Assembly (NCBI GenBank): GCA_000827265.1 | Contig: KN834809.1 | Location: forward strand, 221,312 to 285,311 | From: Collybiopsis luxurians FD-317 M1 | Taxonomy: Eukaryota; Basidiomycota; Agaricomycetes; Agaricales; Omphalotaceae | DNA length: 64,000 nucleotides | Direction: 5' to 3' | Shown: piece after piece, positions 1-10,645 of the stretch | Layout of the letters: each line of letters starts with the position of its first letter | Numbering within the stretch: the first letter of the stretch is position 1 | Translations under genes and position numbers: made by a program | Notes under the pieces: model-generated | Told to the model about the DNA's origin: nothing | The model's input: only the letters and a program-made list of their open reading frames with translations | Database searches by the model: none

Positions 1-332
1 TACGCTAAGCTATATCTGTGCTTTCTTCAGGTACTTGAAGCGGCCGCTTGGGGCGTAATGCTTTGGAGCTTGCGCGGATTCTGTGCGGATTTCTCGGATA
101 ATACGCCGGCTGGTAGCTTTAAGTGGCCACATATGTATATTCATATCGTTTGCTCGAGTCGTAAAATTGATTAGGACGAGTTTAAAGGTTTTTCTTTCGA
201 AACTCAGGCTACGGTGCTTCTGATAAAATAGAAAAGTAAAATTATTGGTATCCACGCGTATGGACCAGGTCGATGGGTAGGAACGCCTACGTTGGTTCTA
301 GATGAAAAAAAGCTCGTTCCAGATAATTGGAA
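1..332. other. left-edge sequence without a recognisable gene
   Basis: Only a short open frame on minus (10-255) with no recognisable motif. I see no splice-supported gene. It could be the edge of a neighbouring gene or an intergenic tail. Confidence 0.4.
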
Positions 333-420
333 TGGCCAACGTGGGGATCGAACCCAAGACCTTCGCGTAACATAACATTGCATATTAGCACGACGCTCTA
401 ACCAACTGAGCTAGTCGGCC
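333..420 (-). tRNA. tRNA-Ile (anticodon AAT) with a 14-nt intron
   Basis: On the minus strand the sequence folds as a complete cloverleaf. The acceptor arms GGCCGAC and GTTGGCC pair with one G-T, followed by discriminator A. The D arm contains CTCAGTTGGTTAGAG and the T arm contains GGTTCGATCC. The anticodon stem (TCGTG/CGCGA) closes a loop CTAATAA once a 14-nt insert is removed directly after position 37, which is the canonical site of eukaryotic tRNA introns. Mature length is 74 nt. Anticodon AAT reads isoleucine ATY codons after A34-to-inosine editing. Confidence 0.9.
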
Positions 421-737
421 TTGGAAAGCGCAGAATGTACAAGTAGTCAACAAGAATGGTCAAAGTAGATGTCCTTCAAAGCTTGGAATGCTTGGATTTC
501 GGAGATGCAACTACTTTTGAGAGTCGCACTGGCAGGTAGCTCCTTACACAAGTATACGTGCACCCCCATCTGCAGTGCCATTGGACCTTTTTCCAAACAG
601 AACAAATCTAAGGTCATGGCTAGAGCTAGACAAGACTGCAATGAATAACAACTTAATGGGAAGTATAGCTGTTTCTCAAACCATGCTTGCGCGCCGCCTA
701 CATTCGAGCACCCTGATAAGAAGAAATAGCGTTCTCA
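421..737. other. intergenic, between the two tRNA-like elements
   Basis: Short open frames occur on both strands (for example 447-641 minus and 575-775 plus), but none has splice support or a motif, and the last overlaps the downstream tRNA-like element. I see nothing functional here. Confidence 0.5.
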
Positions 738-838
738 AGGCCAGCGTGGGGATCGAACTCAAGACCCTCGCGTAATACAAGTCATGTCATTTATGCCTTA
801 TATTAGAACGAAGCTCTAACTAACTGAGCTAGTCGGCT
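738..838 (-). pseudogene. degenerate tRNA-Ile(AAT)-like copy with a 27-nt intron
   Basis: About 320 bp from the intact tRNA-Ile and in the same orientation, this element keeps the D-arm, CTAATA anticodon-loop and T-arm (GTTCGATCC) sequences. Two acceptor-stem pairs are lost: position 1 is A opposite C, and position 6 is A opposite C. One anticodon-stem pair (31-39, T-C) is also broken. The insert at the intron position is 27 nt and unlike the 14-nt intron of the intact gene. A locally duplicated, decaying tRNA gene is the simplest reading. A functional but weak tRNA cannot be excluded. Confidence 0.65.
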
Positions 839-1041
839 GTTTTCGACTTAAATATCTCCAGCTCTCTTGCAGATGATGGAGTATGTCTCTGAAATGCCTT
901 CGGAAAAGGGACGAGACGCGACTCGGACTCTGACGCGACGCGCTCAAATGACCGTGTTTTGTTACGTAATAATCACGTCACGCGTTTCTCAATCCTTTTA
1001 CATCTTTACACGCGACTACCACCACTACAGCTTCTTCGTCC

Positions 1042-2632
1042 ATGTCTAGTCTCAAAGTATGTTCAGGCTTTACTTGACAGATGCTATCTTGCGAGGCTCA
1101 TGCATATAGGGAGATACTTCTAGAGAATTCGATGAAGATTGGGAAGATCTATCTGATGAACAGGAAGAAACTACTCCAAGATCCTCATCTCTTCCTCCCA
1201 CTTCCCCAAAGTCTCCGCGGCAGTTTTCTTCTAGAAAGAGGAAAAACGTCCCTCGAAACAATCCATCTTCGCGAAATACATCCAGTGCACGACGCACTGC
1301 AGCTAGGCCCGGTAGGGGAAGGGAATTCCCTACGGACGAATGGATCGAAGGCGTTTGGGACTTTACCAAATTTACACTACGTTATGTGGTAGACGTCGTT
1401 CTCGGAGGCATTCACCTCCTTCGCAGACCTCTATCATTCCTTCTCTTCCTATGGCTTCTCGCTCTCATCGTAAGCCGAATAACAGCAACCGTTAAAATGG
1501 TCATCAGGCCTCTTTGTATCATCCCTGGGATCAGTAGTTCAACCCTCTGTCAAACGGACCCTAGCGGCTTCAAACTTCCTAAGCACAAAGGAACCTCCGA
1601 ATCTGCCCCTCAATGGGCAGATTATCCAGGTCTCATAAACGCTCAGAGCCTGACATTCGAAAAATTGCTTGATGAATCTATGGGTGGCTCGAAGCTTTCA
1701 TTGGATATCAAAAAGGCGGAGATGGCTACGTCTGACCTTGTCGGTCTTGTCAAATTTAGCAAGTTGACTAGCAAGGACCTGTTAGGTAAAAACATGCGGT
1801 TTAGGACCTGTTAAATATAAAAAGTTGACCGTAAAATCTACTGCAGCTGAATCCCTGACCGGCTTTGTGGAAGACGCTCGTCGGACTGGACGTGGATTGC
1901 AAAGACTAGGGGCAAAGGTCGGCGGTGCAGTTGACTCGTGCGTACCTTCTTCCCCTACTCTTACTGTTTTTTCTCACTGACTTTGATCGCCGCAGCATTC
2001 TAGCTGTCAACGACTACGCCGTCAACGCCATCGCAGCTGCTCAAGCCTCTTCACCTTCTCTCTTCCAGTCCCTCATCCCCTTTCGTTCCGGCCCATCCAC
2101 AAATGAAATCGTCCTTCGTACTTTTGTAGACGCGATGAGTGTCCTCTCCAACACGATCGAAAAGTTGATCGTAGAAGCTGAAGTGCAACTCTTGAACCTC
2201 GAACAACTCGAGGAGCGCCTTGTAGTGCTCAACGAGCAGATCTCCAGAGAAGATTCGAGTATATCCTCAGCAAAGTCTGAGCTGCTTTCTGAGCTTTGGA
2301 CGATACTTGGTGGAAATAGGAAGACGTTACGGAGATACGATTCTCATTTGAAATTGCTCAACGGTTTGGGGGAATACCGAAAACGGGCGTTGGCTCATGT
2401 CGTTTTTGCTCTGCAGACGTTGAGAGCATTGAGCGATGAGATGGAAGATATAAGAGAGCGGGTGTCGGAGCCCGAGTTGGCGGGCTCGCAGATCCCGGTT
2501 GAGGTTCATATGAAGAGTATTCAGCACGGGCTGCAGAGGTTGAAGGACTCGAGGGTAAAGGCTAAGGAAAGGGAAGAAGAAGCCCTCAAGAGCGTTTTGG
2601 GTGCTGAACATTTCGCGGCTCTCGAAGGCTAA
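1042..2632 (+). CDS. unrecognised single-pass membrane protein with coiled coil
   Basis: Family not recognised. The body is clear: an acidic/Ser-rich N-terminal part, a basic stretch rich in R and K, a hydrophobic segment (LSFLLFLWLLALIV), and a C-terminal half rich in E, L, K and R that reads as coiled coil (from LIVEAEVQLLNLEQ to KAKEREEEALKSVL). The model uses introns 1057-1163, 1786-1846 and 1938-1995; this keeps frame throughout and gives about 454 residues. The ATG at 1042 and the first intron are the weakest part, because several other first exons are possible. The intron 1786-1846 has GTAAAA...CTGCAG borders and a plausible branch site (TTGAC). It contains a degenerate repeat of the exon just upstream, and unspliced it would introduce stops. 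Confidence 0.6.
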
Positions 2633-2928
2633 GGTGAATTTATTGGAGTGAATTATTTCTATTTTTCCTGTGATTAAGGTCTGTATCTATTAGCACTTGG
2701 GTAAATTAGGTGGTTTGAAACTACATACACGAATGCAATTTAACATATTACAAGAACAATACGTATAATATTGATGCAAATGTCCAAGTCGAGATCTTTG
2801 AGTAAAATTAGGTGGTTTGGAAGTACATGCACAAATACGATCTAACATAGTACAACGTGAAGAGGAAAATACAAACATAACGTCGCAAACACTAGCAATA
2901 ATATCGTAACTCGGATCCCTCTAAAGTT

Positions 2929-4759
2929 TCAGAAGAATCCAGGTGCGTGAGCAAGCCCTTGCGAGGAACCGGAACCAAAATCAGAAAAGGAGGACGACTC
3001 TGGAGTATATGTTCTTGGAAGAGGTCCAGATGCAAAGGCCGTAGCGATTCGGACGGGATGGGTCAAGAGGACGTCTTGACTAGAATGACTGCTTGACGTC
3101 TGAAAGCTAGTCGAGTCGAAGGAGAATAGGACGACAGAATACTGCATGTACATGAGCACATAGATACGCACAGCCTGGGGGGAACCAACGCACCTCTAGG
3201 TGAAATTTACCAATGTCAGTAGTAGGCTTCAAGTCTGGCGGAAGGCTAATCTCTCCGTGAAGGGTTCGCCTGAAGGTTTCCTTCTCTACAACATCGGCGG
3301 GTGATGACCACCAAGTGGCTAGCTCCGAATGATCTTGTTGGACTTTCCCGGGTTGTTTGTTTTCACGGAGATCTTCTGAAGAAAGATACCTACATGCGGC
3401 CACGGCCGTAATAAGTAAAGAGTGACACAGAGGTGTAGGAACGCAAGAGAGAGGGCGATGATTGGAAAAAACTAGGACGAATAGAGTTTTTTTTGGGGGG
3501 GGGGGGAGGAGTGGGTGGTTTGTACGAACGACTTACCGAAGACTCCGGCGGAGGCGACAGACGATGGCTCGCGGAGAAGAAAGAGCTTCAAGAGCTTGGG
3601 TATTATAAGACTGGATGACTAGATGCAGTGGGATTACGGATCCCCTAGTGTAAGAAAGCTAGCGTTCGAGTTGAATACCAGTGCCTTGAAAGTCAAGAGA
3701 ATGAAAATGGCGTACAGGTAAAGCCAAAGATAACTAATTAAGAAGTAAGATACAAGCACACTAGGTAAATAAAGGAAATGGCTTACTGTACATGTAGCCT
3801 CGGCGGACTGACGGTTGAAGAGTCTACCAGCGATTTGCCTAGACGGCAATGAATACCATCCTTCTGGATCTGCAAGAGGCCCCGGTATTGCTGTGTTCTC
3901 TTGATAAGCAAGTTGTCTACGAGGCGAGGGAAGGTCCGGACGGATGATAGGAATGTATCCAAATGGTGCAATGATTCTGTTTCGAAATTGAGAGAGAAAA
4001 TCTACGTCGAAAATGAAGACATACCGATAATCAGTCTTGAACAAACCTCGAGTAAAGCGAAGAATGACTTGGTATTCTATTCCAGCAGGCAAACGCCTTT
4101 CCAAGCAGTTATGAGGAAGGCGAACGAGCTCGTTTCGAGAAGCGTCTTTTGATCCCGTTGAAAGCGGCACCTCCTTGGGAATATTCATTGAGAACGGCCA
4201 TTCATGTTCTCCCTCAAGTTTAGTGGGACTGTTAGAGTTGGACAGCGGAGATGAATGGGGCCATAAGGTTTGGCTAGACTCGAAGAATGTTCGAGTGCTT
4301 GCGCCAGAGACGATTTGTCCTCGTAGCTGAAGTAAATCGTTGGTACTGATGGGCACCGTAAGTTAATTCTCTTACCGAAACTACTACCGTGTTTACAGCT
4401 TCACTATTTTCTAGATTCACCTTGACCGTTCCCTGGAGGTTGGAATCTTCCAGATAAGTCGGAAACTGCTTTGAAAATGCTGCATCCCCGTACAGTACCA
4501 ACGATGCAGAGGACTTTGAATTCTTTCCTTTGAATGGCAGATCGTGTCTGAATTCTGCCGACCCGTTGAATGCTGGTTCTGTTGGACTCAAGGCCGATGG
4601 GAATATGCTCCGTCCCGCGTCCGACGAAACAGAATATGCCGGGAGCTCGACGTCCTGGCCAAAGCAGGCTGGGACATACATTGGTGGCAACCCTATCGAG
4701 TCTTGCATGCTTGGGTTTGGGTGCTGGAAAGGTTTCTGGGACACAGCAAGATACTGCAT
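2929..4759 (-). CDS. arrestin-like protein 1 (ART-type adaptor)
   Basis: Arrestin-fold protein expected to link membrane cargo to ubiquitin ligase. Six exons on minus: 4759-4376, 4326-4025, 3976-3787, 3658-3537, 3389-3194 and 3141-2929. All junctions keep frame, giving 468 residues (451 if the second Met, at 4708, is the start). Seen: N-terminal motifs PPMY and ELPAY, the arrestin-N strand pattern ending in V-V-V-S/L-R-G-Q-I-V-S-G, the family block FGYIPIIRPDLPSPRRQLAY, the block SYTRGSVIP, a WW pair followed by L-H-G-E-I, and a YSVVLFSF tail strand. PPxY and LPxY motifs bind WW domains of Rsp5/NEDD4 ligases (known for fungal ARTs). The role here is inferred. Intron 3536-3390 contains a G-run of about 12 nt on the plus strand. 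Confidence 0.85.
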
Positions 4760-6460
4760 GACATTGGTCTTTATGTATACGGCCGGAAAAAGGGAATGTT
4801 GTCTGCGGCGAGCCGATGCACTCCAGATTAGTATTATGAGGGCTCCGCCTCGGGCGCGGGCCTAGACTTCTATTCGGTTCTCTTCCACAAGCTTCATACT
4901 GCTAGCAGATTCCCCTGGATGCCCTGGTTCACGATCTACAGAGTATGTTTCTGGTTACAATGCGATTTGCCGGCCTAAAGGTATGATCTATTCAACTTCC
5001 GATATGTGGCGCTCCTCCGGTCCCTGGCTGCTGTGGTATGGCACCTTGTTTTGACCTTTATCGTGGTCGAGGACGTGTAGGGTCTATTTCTATCTCTAGT
5101 TACTCTAGGTACATATCAAAGATAGAGGTGAGGGGCTCGAGAGGGCATCGTTGGCAAACATTCGTAAATTCAAACTGTATGTCAGAGTCCTACGACGCCA
5201 GTGAGAATTTTTTACAGCTCTCTCCTTCTTTTATAACTGATCAGTGATTAATAGTGGTTACAAAGGTCCGAAAAACCGAATGAGTGCGTTCCATTCGCAT
5301 TTACAAAGTCCGAAGAACCGAAAATGCCCATAAGCAGACGTATGCGACACTGCAGCGACAGGCAGGCTTGTAAACGTTATAAACACCACAATCAGAAACC
5401 TGCTCAAGTATCATGATTTTCGCGATTATGGCAGCCGATAACACACTCCATTCCTTCTCCTGAACTCTCCATGGCCTCAAGTAATGAGAGCGACTAAGGA
5501 GGAAGGAGCGTGGGCAATGTTTGGTTTGTCGATGAGGATATAGATTCCTCCGGGGGTGTCGTAATCCGAACAAGTGGTATCTATCGTGTTCAAGCTTGAA
5601 TTGTTTAATCATAAAGTAAGTTCTGTAATTTTCATCACACCAGCTCACGTCTTTCCTTACCTCACAGGTTGCAAGCAAGCAAAGCAGGCTCTTCTCCATC
5701 TTATGGGTTGGGAATGAAAGATGTCTTGAACTATCACTCCGTATTAATCAGAGTTCCTCTGCTACACCTAACCTGATCATAAACAAAACCCCGCCCAAAC
5801 CTACACTAGCTTGCAGTTACCAAGACTGTTTACGGACCCAGACGTATATCTCCCATGGCAAGCCCGTCAGTAGAGGATTCAGAAGTCATGTTCGATCGAA
5901 TCAGGCACTCGCAGTCTGCTAGCATTTGGCCCTTCCTGATTGAGCCCTCCTCTCGGTATCTGTCAGTGCCAGTGTTATTATAAGAACATTCAGTTACGCA
6001 GAAACCGGATCTTCTTCCAGAGAGATGAAACCCAAACAGCATAGCGTACATAATGATCCTTGGGTGCTCGACTCATCACTGGATATTAAGGTTAGCTAAT
6101 ACCGAATTCTTTATGATAATCAATTTCTCATCCACTCAAACCATGTTCTCGCTGCAACAGGGCAAGGCAAGGGGAAGTGGAGCGAGAGCGTCGGTGGTCC
6201 GACCATTTCTGGATACTAGGATACTAGGGCGCTATTCAAAAGGACAGCACACATACAAGCTTTCATTGGGTCTGATCCATTGCAATCAATTTTGTATCAG
6301 GCATCCCATGCCGGTAATTTCCATTGTGACTCGACCATAGGATGACCGCTCCGCAAGGACGTTGAGTGCGGTGTTTCCTCATCCTCGGTAAAGTGTTTGC
6401 ACAGCTGCCTAGTAACGAACTCAAGTTTTGATGTCCGTGCTATTACAGATAACCAAAATC
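4760..6460. other. intergenic between divergent arrestin-like genes 1 and 2
   Basis: About 1.7 kb with only short unsupported open frames. A near-duplicate stretch is visible: ACAAAGGTCCGAAAAACCG near 5260 and ACAAAGTCCGAAGAACCG near 5300. It presumably holds the promoters of the two flanking divergent genes. No transposon features were seen. Confidence 0.5.
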
Positions 6461-6467
6461 TATATAA
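6461..6467 (+). promoter_or_regulatory. TATA-like box upstream of arrestin-like gene 2
   Basis: TATATAA about 34 bp before the proposed ATG at 6501, followed by a pyrimidine-rich stretch (CCCCTCTCCCTTG) typical of short fungal leaders. The prediction is by position and sequence only. Confidence 0.35.
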
Positions 6468-6500
6468 TCGCGGTTCCCCTCTCCCTTGAAGTCTCGTTCC

Positions 6501-7989
6501 ATGTCCAACTCTCCCTCCCCCGCCTATCTGCTGGACCTCGACGATGTCGATGACATCGATTCCGCTGGTTCTGAGCCCCAACTTCCATCTTACACTCGTC
6601 GACCCTCGGCAGGGTGTTCCACTGTCCTGGTAGACAGGCGGACAAGAAATTTCACCTATAAGCTTGCGAAAAGCCTGGCGCGACCTGGAGTCTCGCTCAC
6701 TATATCTGGTGATTCTAGATTGTCGAAGGCCCTGCCTTCGTTCATGGAGGGTGACAAAGTTGCGGGAGCGGTACGGATTTCCGTCAACAGCGGTGAGGAT
6801 ATTCGATCCATCAGCGTCTCGGTGAGTAGATATCCCCCGTATTATTTTTCCCGCGCACTGATTACCGCCCTTGGCTACGTCTTGATTCTGCATAGGTGAA
6901 AGGACAAGTCATGACAGGTCGGACCTCGGATGGTGTCTTCACCTTTTTGAATCTCCACGACACCCTTTGGACAGCAGAAATAGGTGATCTACAGGCACAC
7001 AGAGATCCGACGGGAGAGCACGATTATTCATGGCCCTTTTCTCTCGCTTTGCCTCGGGAAGTCGTTATTCCGTCTACAGATGGCCTAAAAGAACGAGCAT
7101 TTCCGCTTCCCCATACATTTATGGAATCGGGCGTTCCGGCCCGAGTGTATTACGAGCTTGAGGTTTCCGTAAAGCAGAGCAAATGGAAGAGAAATCGGAG
7201 GTTAGTTTCATGCGTTGCACCGATTTCAAATACTGATTTGTGGTATTATCTGTGCCTCTTCAGGGTTTCTGCTCAGATAGCTTACTTCCAGGGTAGCCAG
7301 TCTTCGCTGCGAGCTAGAGACTTGGAACCAGGCAGTGACGATGTTGGTGCAGTCTGGAAGAAATTAAATCCCATAACTGTCACTGGGAGTGTCTCGCAAT
7401 TCCAGCAGCGGGCAGTGGAATTAGGTTGCACCTTGTCACTGAAGGAGTCATCCTTCTATACCCGGGGATCATCGATACCACTTCGCCTGCAGATTCGATC
7501 ACAAGATCGACAAGCTCTAGAGCTACTTTCCTCACCGGATGCTATCGTCGTGCATCTGAACCGTCGTATAAGCTACAAGGATGTACAGATGTGTGGAGGT
7601 AGTTCGTCCCGTTGGTCGAGTGTGGTGGAAAGCGTAGGTGTAGCAACCTGGGGAATTCATGAAGAGATACCTTCAGAAGCTTCTTCGACTTCCGAGGGCT
7701 ATAGTTCGACACTCGTTGGCAAGCTAAAACTGAAGCGGGGACTGGTTCCTTCTGCCTCTATTGCAAATCTTTCTATTGATGTGAGTTTTGAATGGCATGG
7801 TTGTTGTACGAGACTAATGAGTTCCACCACTAGTACTATATCTCATTATATCCATTTTCGTCTCCCGTTTTCCAGCCTTATGACGACAAATCAGTGCCCC
7901 TTATATCACGGAATATTCAGATAAATACTGATCTTTCTGTGCATCCCGATGATTTGGGGTCTGCCCACAACTCTTGTGAATCACTTTGA
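6501..7989 (+). CDS. arrestin-like protein 2
   Basis: Paralog of the other four arrestin-like genes. Exons 6501-6821, 6896-7200, 7264-7780 and 7834-7989 join in frame to give 432 residues. The ATG at 6501 opens MSNSPSPAY and sits 34 bp after a TATA-like box. Seen: an acidic N-terminus, PQLPSYTRR (the LPxY motif shared by all five), the V-K-G-Q-V-M-T-G strand after intron 1, and FYTRGSSIPLRLQI followed by D-R-Q-A-L-E-L-L-S-S-P. The intron that precedes the SYTRG block in genes 1, 3 and 5 is absent. The tail (YYISLYPFSSP) follows the conserved last intron. Unlike the other four it shows no PPxY, and the FGYIP-RQLAY block is divergent (AYFQGSQSSLRARDL), so its cargo or partner may differ. Confidence 0.85.
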
Positions 7990-8397
7990 GTTTGCTGAAT
8001 CGTCAAAGAGTAATAGGGAGTAATCAGCTATATAATTCACTGACAGTCGGTATAATCATTAATGGTACACTATGCTTTTTTTACTCTGTACTTTCGTAAT
8101 AAACTAAGTAGGGCAAAATACCTTATTGTTATTGCGCTGATAGAACCTTAATGTTTACTTGCACACCAGGACGCGTCGGTCGCACGCTATTATGACGCGT
8201 GCCGCATTGTCACACGTGATGATGCTATATGCCTAATTTTGGCACCTCGCTTGTAACTGACCTTGGAAAAGACAATAATGGTTGTTCTTGTTAATATCTT
8301 TTTTGTAGAAGCTCCAATTGGACTTGCTGAACCAGCCTTTCGGCCGGAGCCTTGGTTATAAGTGCTTGGCCCCACTGAGGTTGATTTTTCAATACCC
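7990..8397. other. intergenic between arrestin-like genes 2 and 3
   Basis: About 400 bp, AT-rich, no supported frame. It should hold the terminator of gene 2 and the promoter of gene 3; a TTATAA lies about 45 bp before the ATG at 8398. Confidence 0.45.
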
Positions 8398-9905
8398 ATG
8401 GACACTTTGTCCCCTCCTCCTTACCGGCGGCACTCCAGACATGGGCAGGCCTCCCATTCTGGTTCTGAGCTTCCGCGTTATACCCGGCGCAACACGCTTG
8501 TGCATCCTGTCGTTCCTCGGGAACCTACTCAGCATGTGTTTCCTCTGGCTGATGGTCGTTCGAGACCATGGCTTGTTCTCTCCATATCCAGCAGTGCAAA
8601 ATCGGCTAAATCCCTCCCTCTCTTTTACGAAAAGGAAAATATCAATGCTACGCTTGAACTTCATGCAGAGAAGGGTGATTCATCTATACAATCCGTGATT
8701 GCTATGGTAAGTCTTTTGAACCCCTCCGTATTGCATTTTGCTGAGGAGAACCCAAGATTCGAGGCAGAATCATTACTGGTCCAAGGCCGGACGATACTGT
8801 CTCTTTCCTTACCATAATCCATCCCATCTGGGCTCGATCGGCTGATACGCCCAGAACGCCTTCTCCCTCGGAAGGTGCTAGCGGATCGAAGCTCTATGGT
8901 GATTGCGTCTGGTCCTTCTCCATTCCTTTACCCAAGACTGTCACTGTTGGTAAATCTGGAGCTCAATTCCGTCTTCCGGAGACGTTGTCTGAGCGCGACT
9001 TGGGAGTCAGTGTCCAGTATGATCTAACTGTGCATGTATCTCGGGGTAAATTTCGGGGAGACAGCCAAATACGAACCCCCTTTGGGTATGTGCCAAGCTC
9101 CAAACCTGAAGCGCCTAGCATGCTTCGACAATTAGCATATCAGCAAGGTTTGCCTGTTCCTGGCCCTTCTGCCGATCCACGGGGTTGGAAAACCCTTCCT
9201 ACATGTAGAGCGAGAGGCACAATCTGTTCCGCTGATATTCAATGTAGTGTGAGTATATCGACTTATATTAGGCTTTGCCGTTTTTGATCAAAATTCAGTT
9301 CTCATTAGCACGACCTGTGAGTCAGTATTGCACTTATTGTAGTTTGTGTCTAATCTGGCGCTAGTTATGTTACACCAGGGGCTCTGTCATTCCATGTTAT
9401 CTTACCCTGTCGAGTCGAGACCCTCAGGCCCTGGACATGATGACCGCATCCGACTGTATCGATGTCAAACTCCGGAGAAGAGTAGCCTACACATGTGCTC
9501 CCGGTATTGAAAAGAGAAAGGTCGCTCTACAAGAGTCATTTCGAGAATTCTCGAAAGCTGTGTGGTGGTCTTCTTCCACTATGCCAAGTGACCCGTATAA
9601 CCGCTACCTCGAGGGCGAAATCAGAATACCGAAGGATCTCCGGCCATCGTCTTTGATAGATCACTTTAGCATTTCCGTGAGTAGCTTTCCCTCTGGTCTT
9701 GAAGCCCGGCTAATTATACTCTTTCGCAACTTAGTATTCTGTGGAATTGTACTCATTCGACATTCCCTCCTTCAAATCTACCGGATCCGAGATACTACTT
9801 TCAGAGCCCGTGGACATTGTCACTACACACGCGAGAGGTCCTCGGCCCGTCGCATATTCTCCTCCTGCTTATGATCCTTATGCACGCGAAAACGACGACT
9901 ACTAA
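8398..9905 (+). CDS. arrestin-like protein 3 (ART-type adaptor)
   Basis: Exons 8398-8706, 8757-9248, 9365-9676 and 9735-9905 join in frame to give 427 residues. Seen in order: N-terminal PPPY and ELPRYTRR; the strand I-R-G-R-I-I-T-G after intron 1; FGYVPSSKPEAPSMLRQLAY; LCYTRGSVIPCYLTL; a WW pair (VWWSSS) with YLEGEIRIPKDLRP; YSVELYSFDIP; and a C-terminal SPPAYDPYARENDDY with PPxY. The intron that in genes 1, 2, 4 and 5 precedes the FGYIP block is missing and the exon is continuous. WW-binding motifs at both ends are the strongest ubiquitin-ligase adaptor signature of the five. Confidence 0.87.
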
Positions 9906-10645
9906 TGCTGCGATAGCAAGACTACGCGTTTATATTCATGTCGCGGTAGCCAATCTACCAATGGTTTTCATTATGCATTTGACGAATCACGCCCTTCTTT
10001 TCTCACAGCTCATGCTGGGACATGCTGCGTTTCCTTCATGTTTGTAGCACTATCATTTTGTTATATACCGCATTCGTCCATTGTATCGATACCCGTTTAC
10101 ACTCGCATAATACATCTATCGCCTGTAATCTCCATTTGTATCCTCTTCCGCGACAATTCAGCGAAGTCCCGAGATTCTTTTCGCCGGTGGCCGGCCATGA
10201 CAGTTCTACGTCAGTCCTACGTACTCTCTTGCGGTCTCCAGTGGTAACAGGGAGGCCCTCTCCTGCCACGAATATGTTGCCAATTGCATCCCGGGCGTCA
10301 GATTGAAGTAACTGCTGTGTCGCCTTGTGACTTTATATGCATGAGGTCCCATTCTTAGGCCAGTTACCGACAAGGATAGAGCGAGTTCACACTTGAATCC
10401 CAAGCATGTGGGCAGAGTGATTGTTACATGTGCAATAAAGAGTCGAGTCAGCGCGGAGTTTGCAGGAAGTTATACTTTCACGCAAGCTCGAGCAGCCCTT
10501 TGATGATATTCATATAAGTATGGTGTGGTATGTACGTATAGGGGAAATGAAGAACCTCCGGACTACATAAATCACTCCAAGCTGTTGTCCCGCGACAAAC
10601 CAATTCTTGACTCAAACCCTTGGACTCTTTCTCACCACAGATGAG
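9906..10645. other. intergenic between arrestin-like genes 3 and 4
   Basis: About 740 bp with overlapping short open frames on both strands but no motif or splice support. A TATA-like CATATAAGTA lies near 10511, about 130 bp before the next ATG. Confidence 0.45.

Noticed and set aside
1786..1846. Frameshift making the first plus-strand gene a pseudogene
   Set aside because: A canonical 61-nt GTAAAA...CTGCAG intron removes the stops and restores frame, so the gene can be intact.
3490..3506. Poly-G run as a structural or regulatory element
   Set aside because: It lies within an intron of arrestin-like gene 1 and is better explained as a homopolymer; no G-quadruplex spacing is visible.
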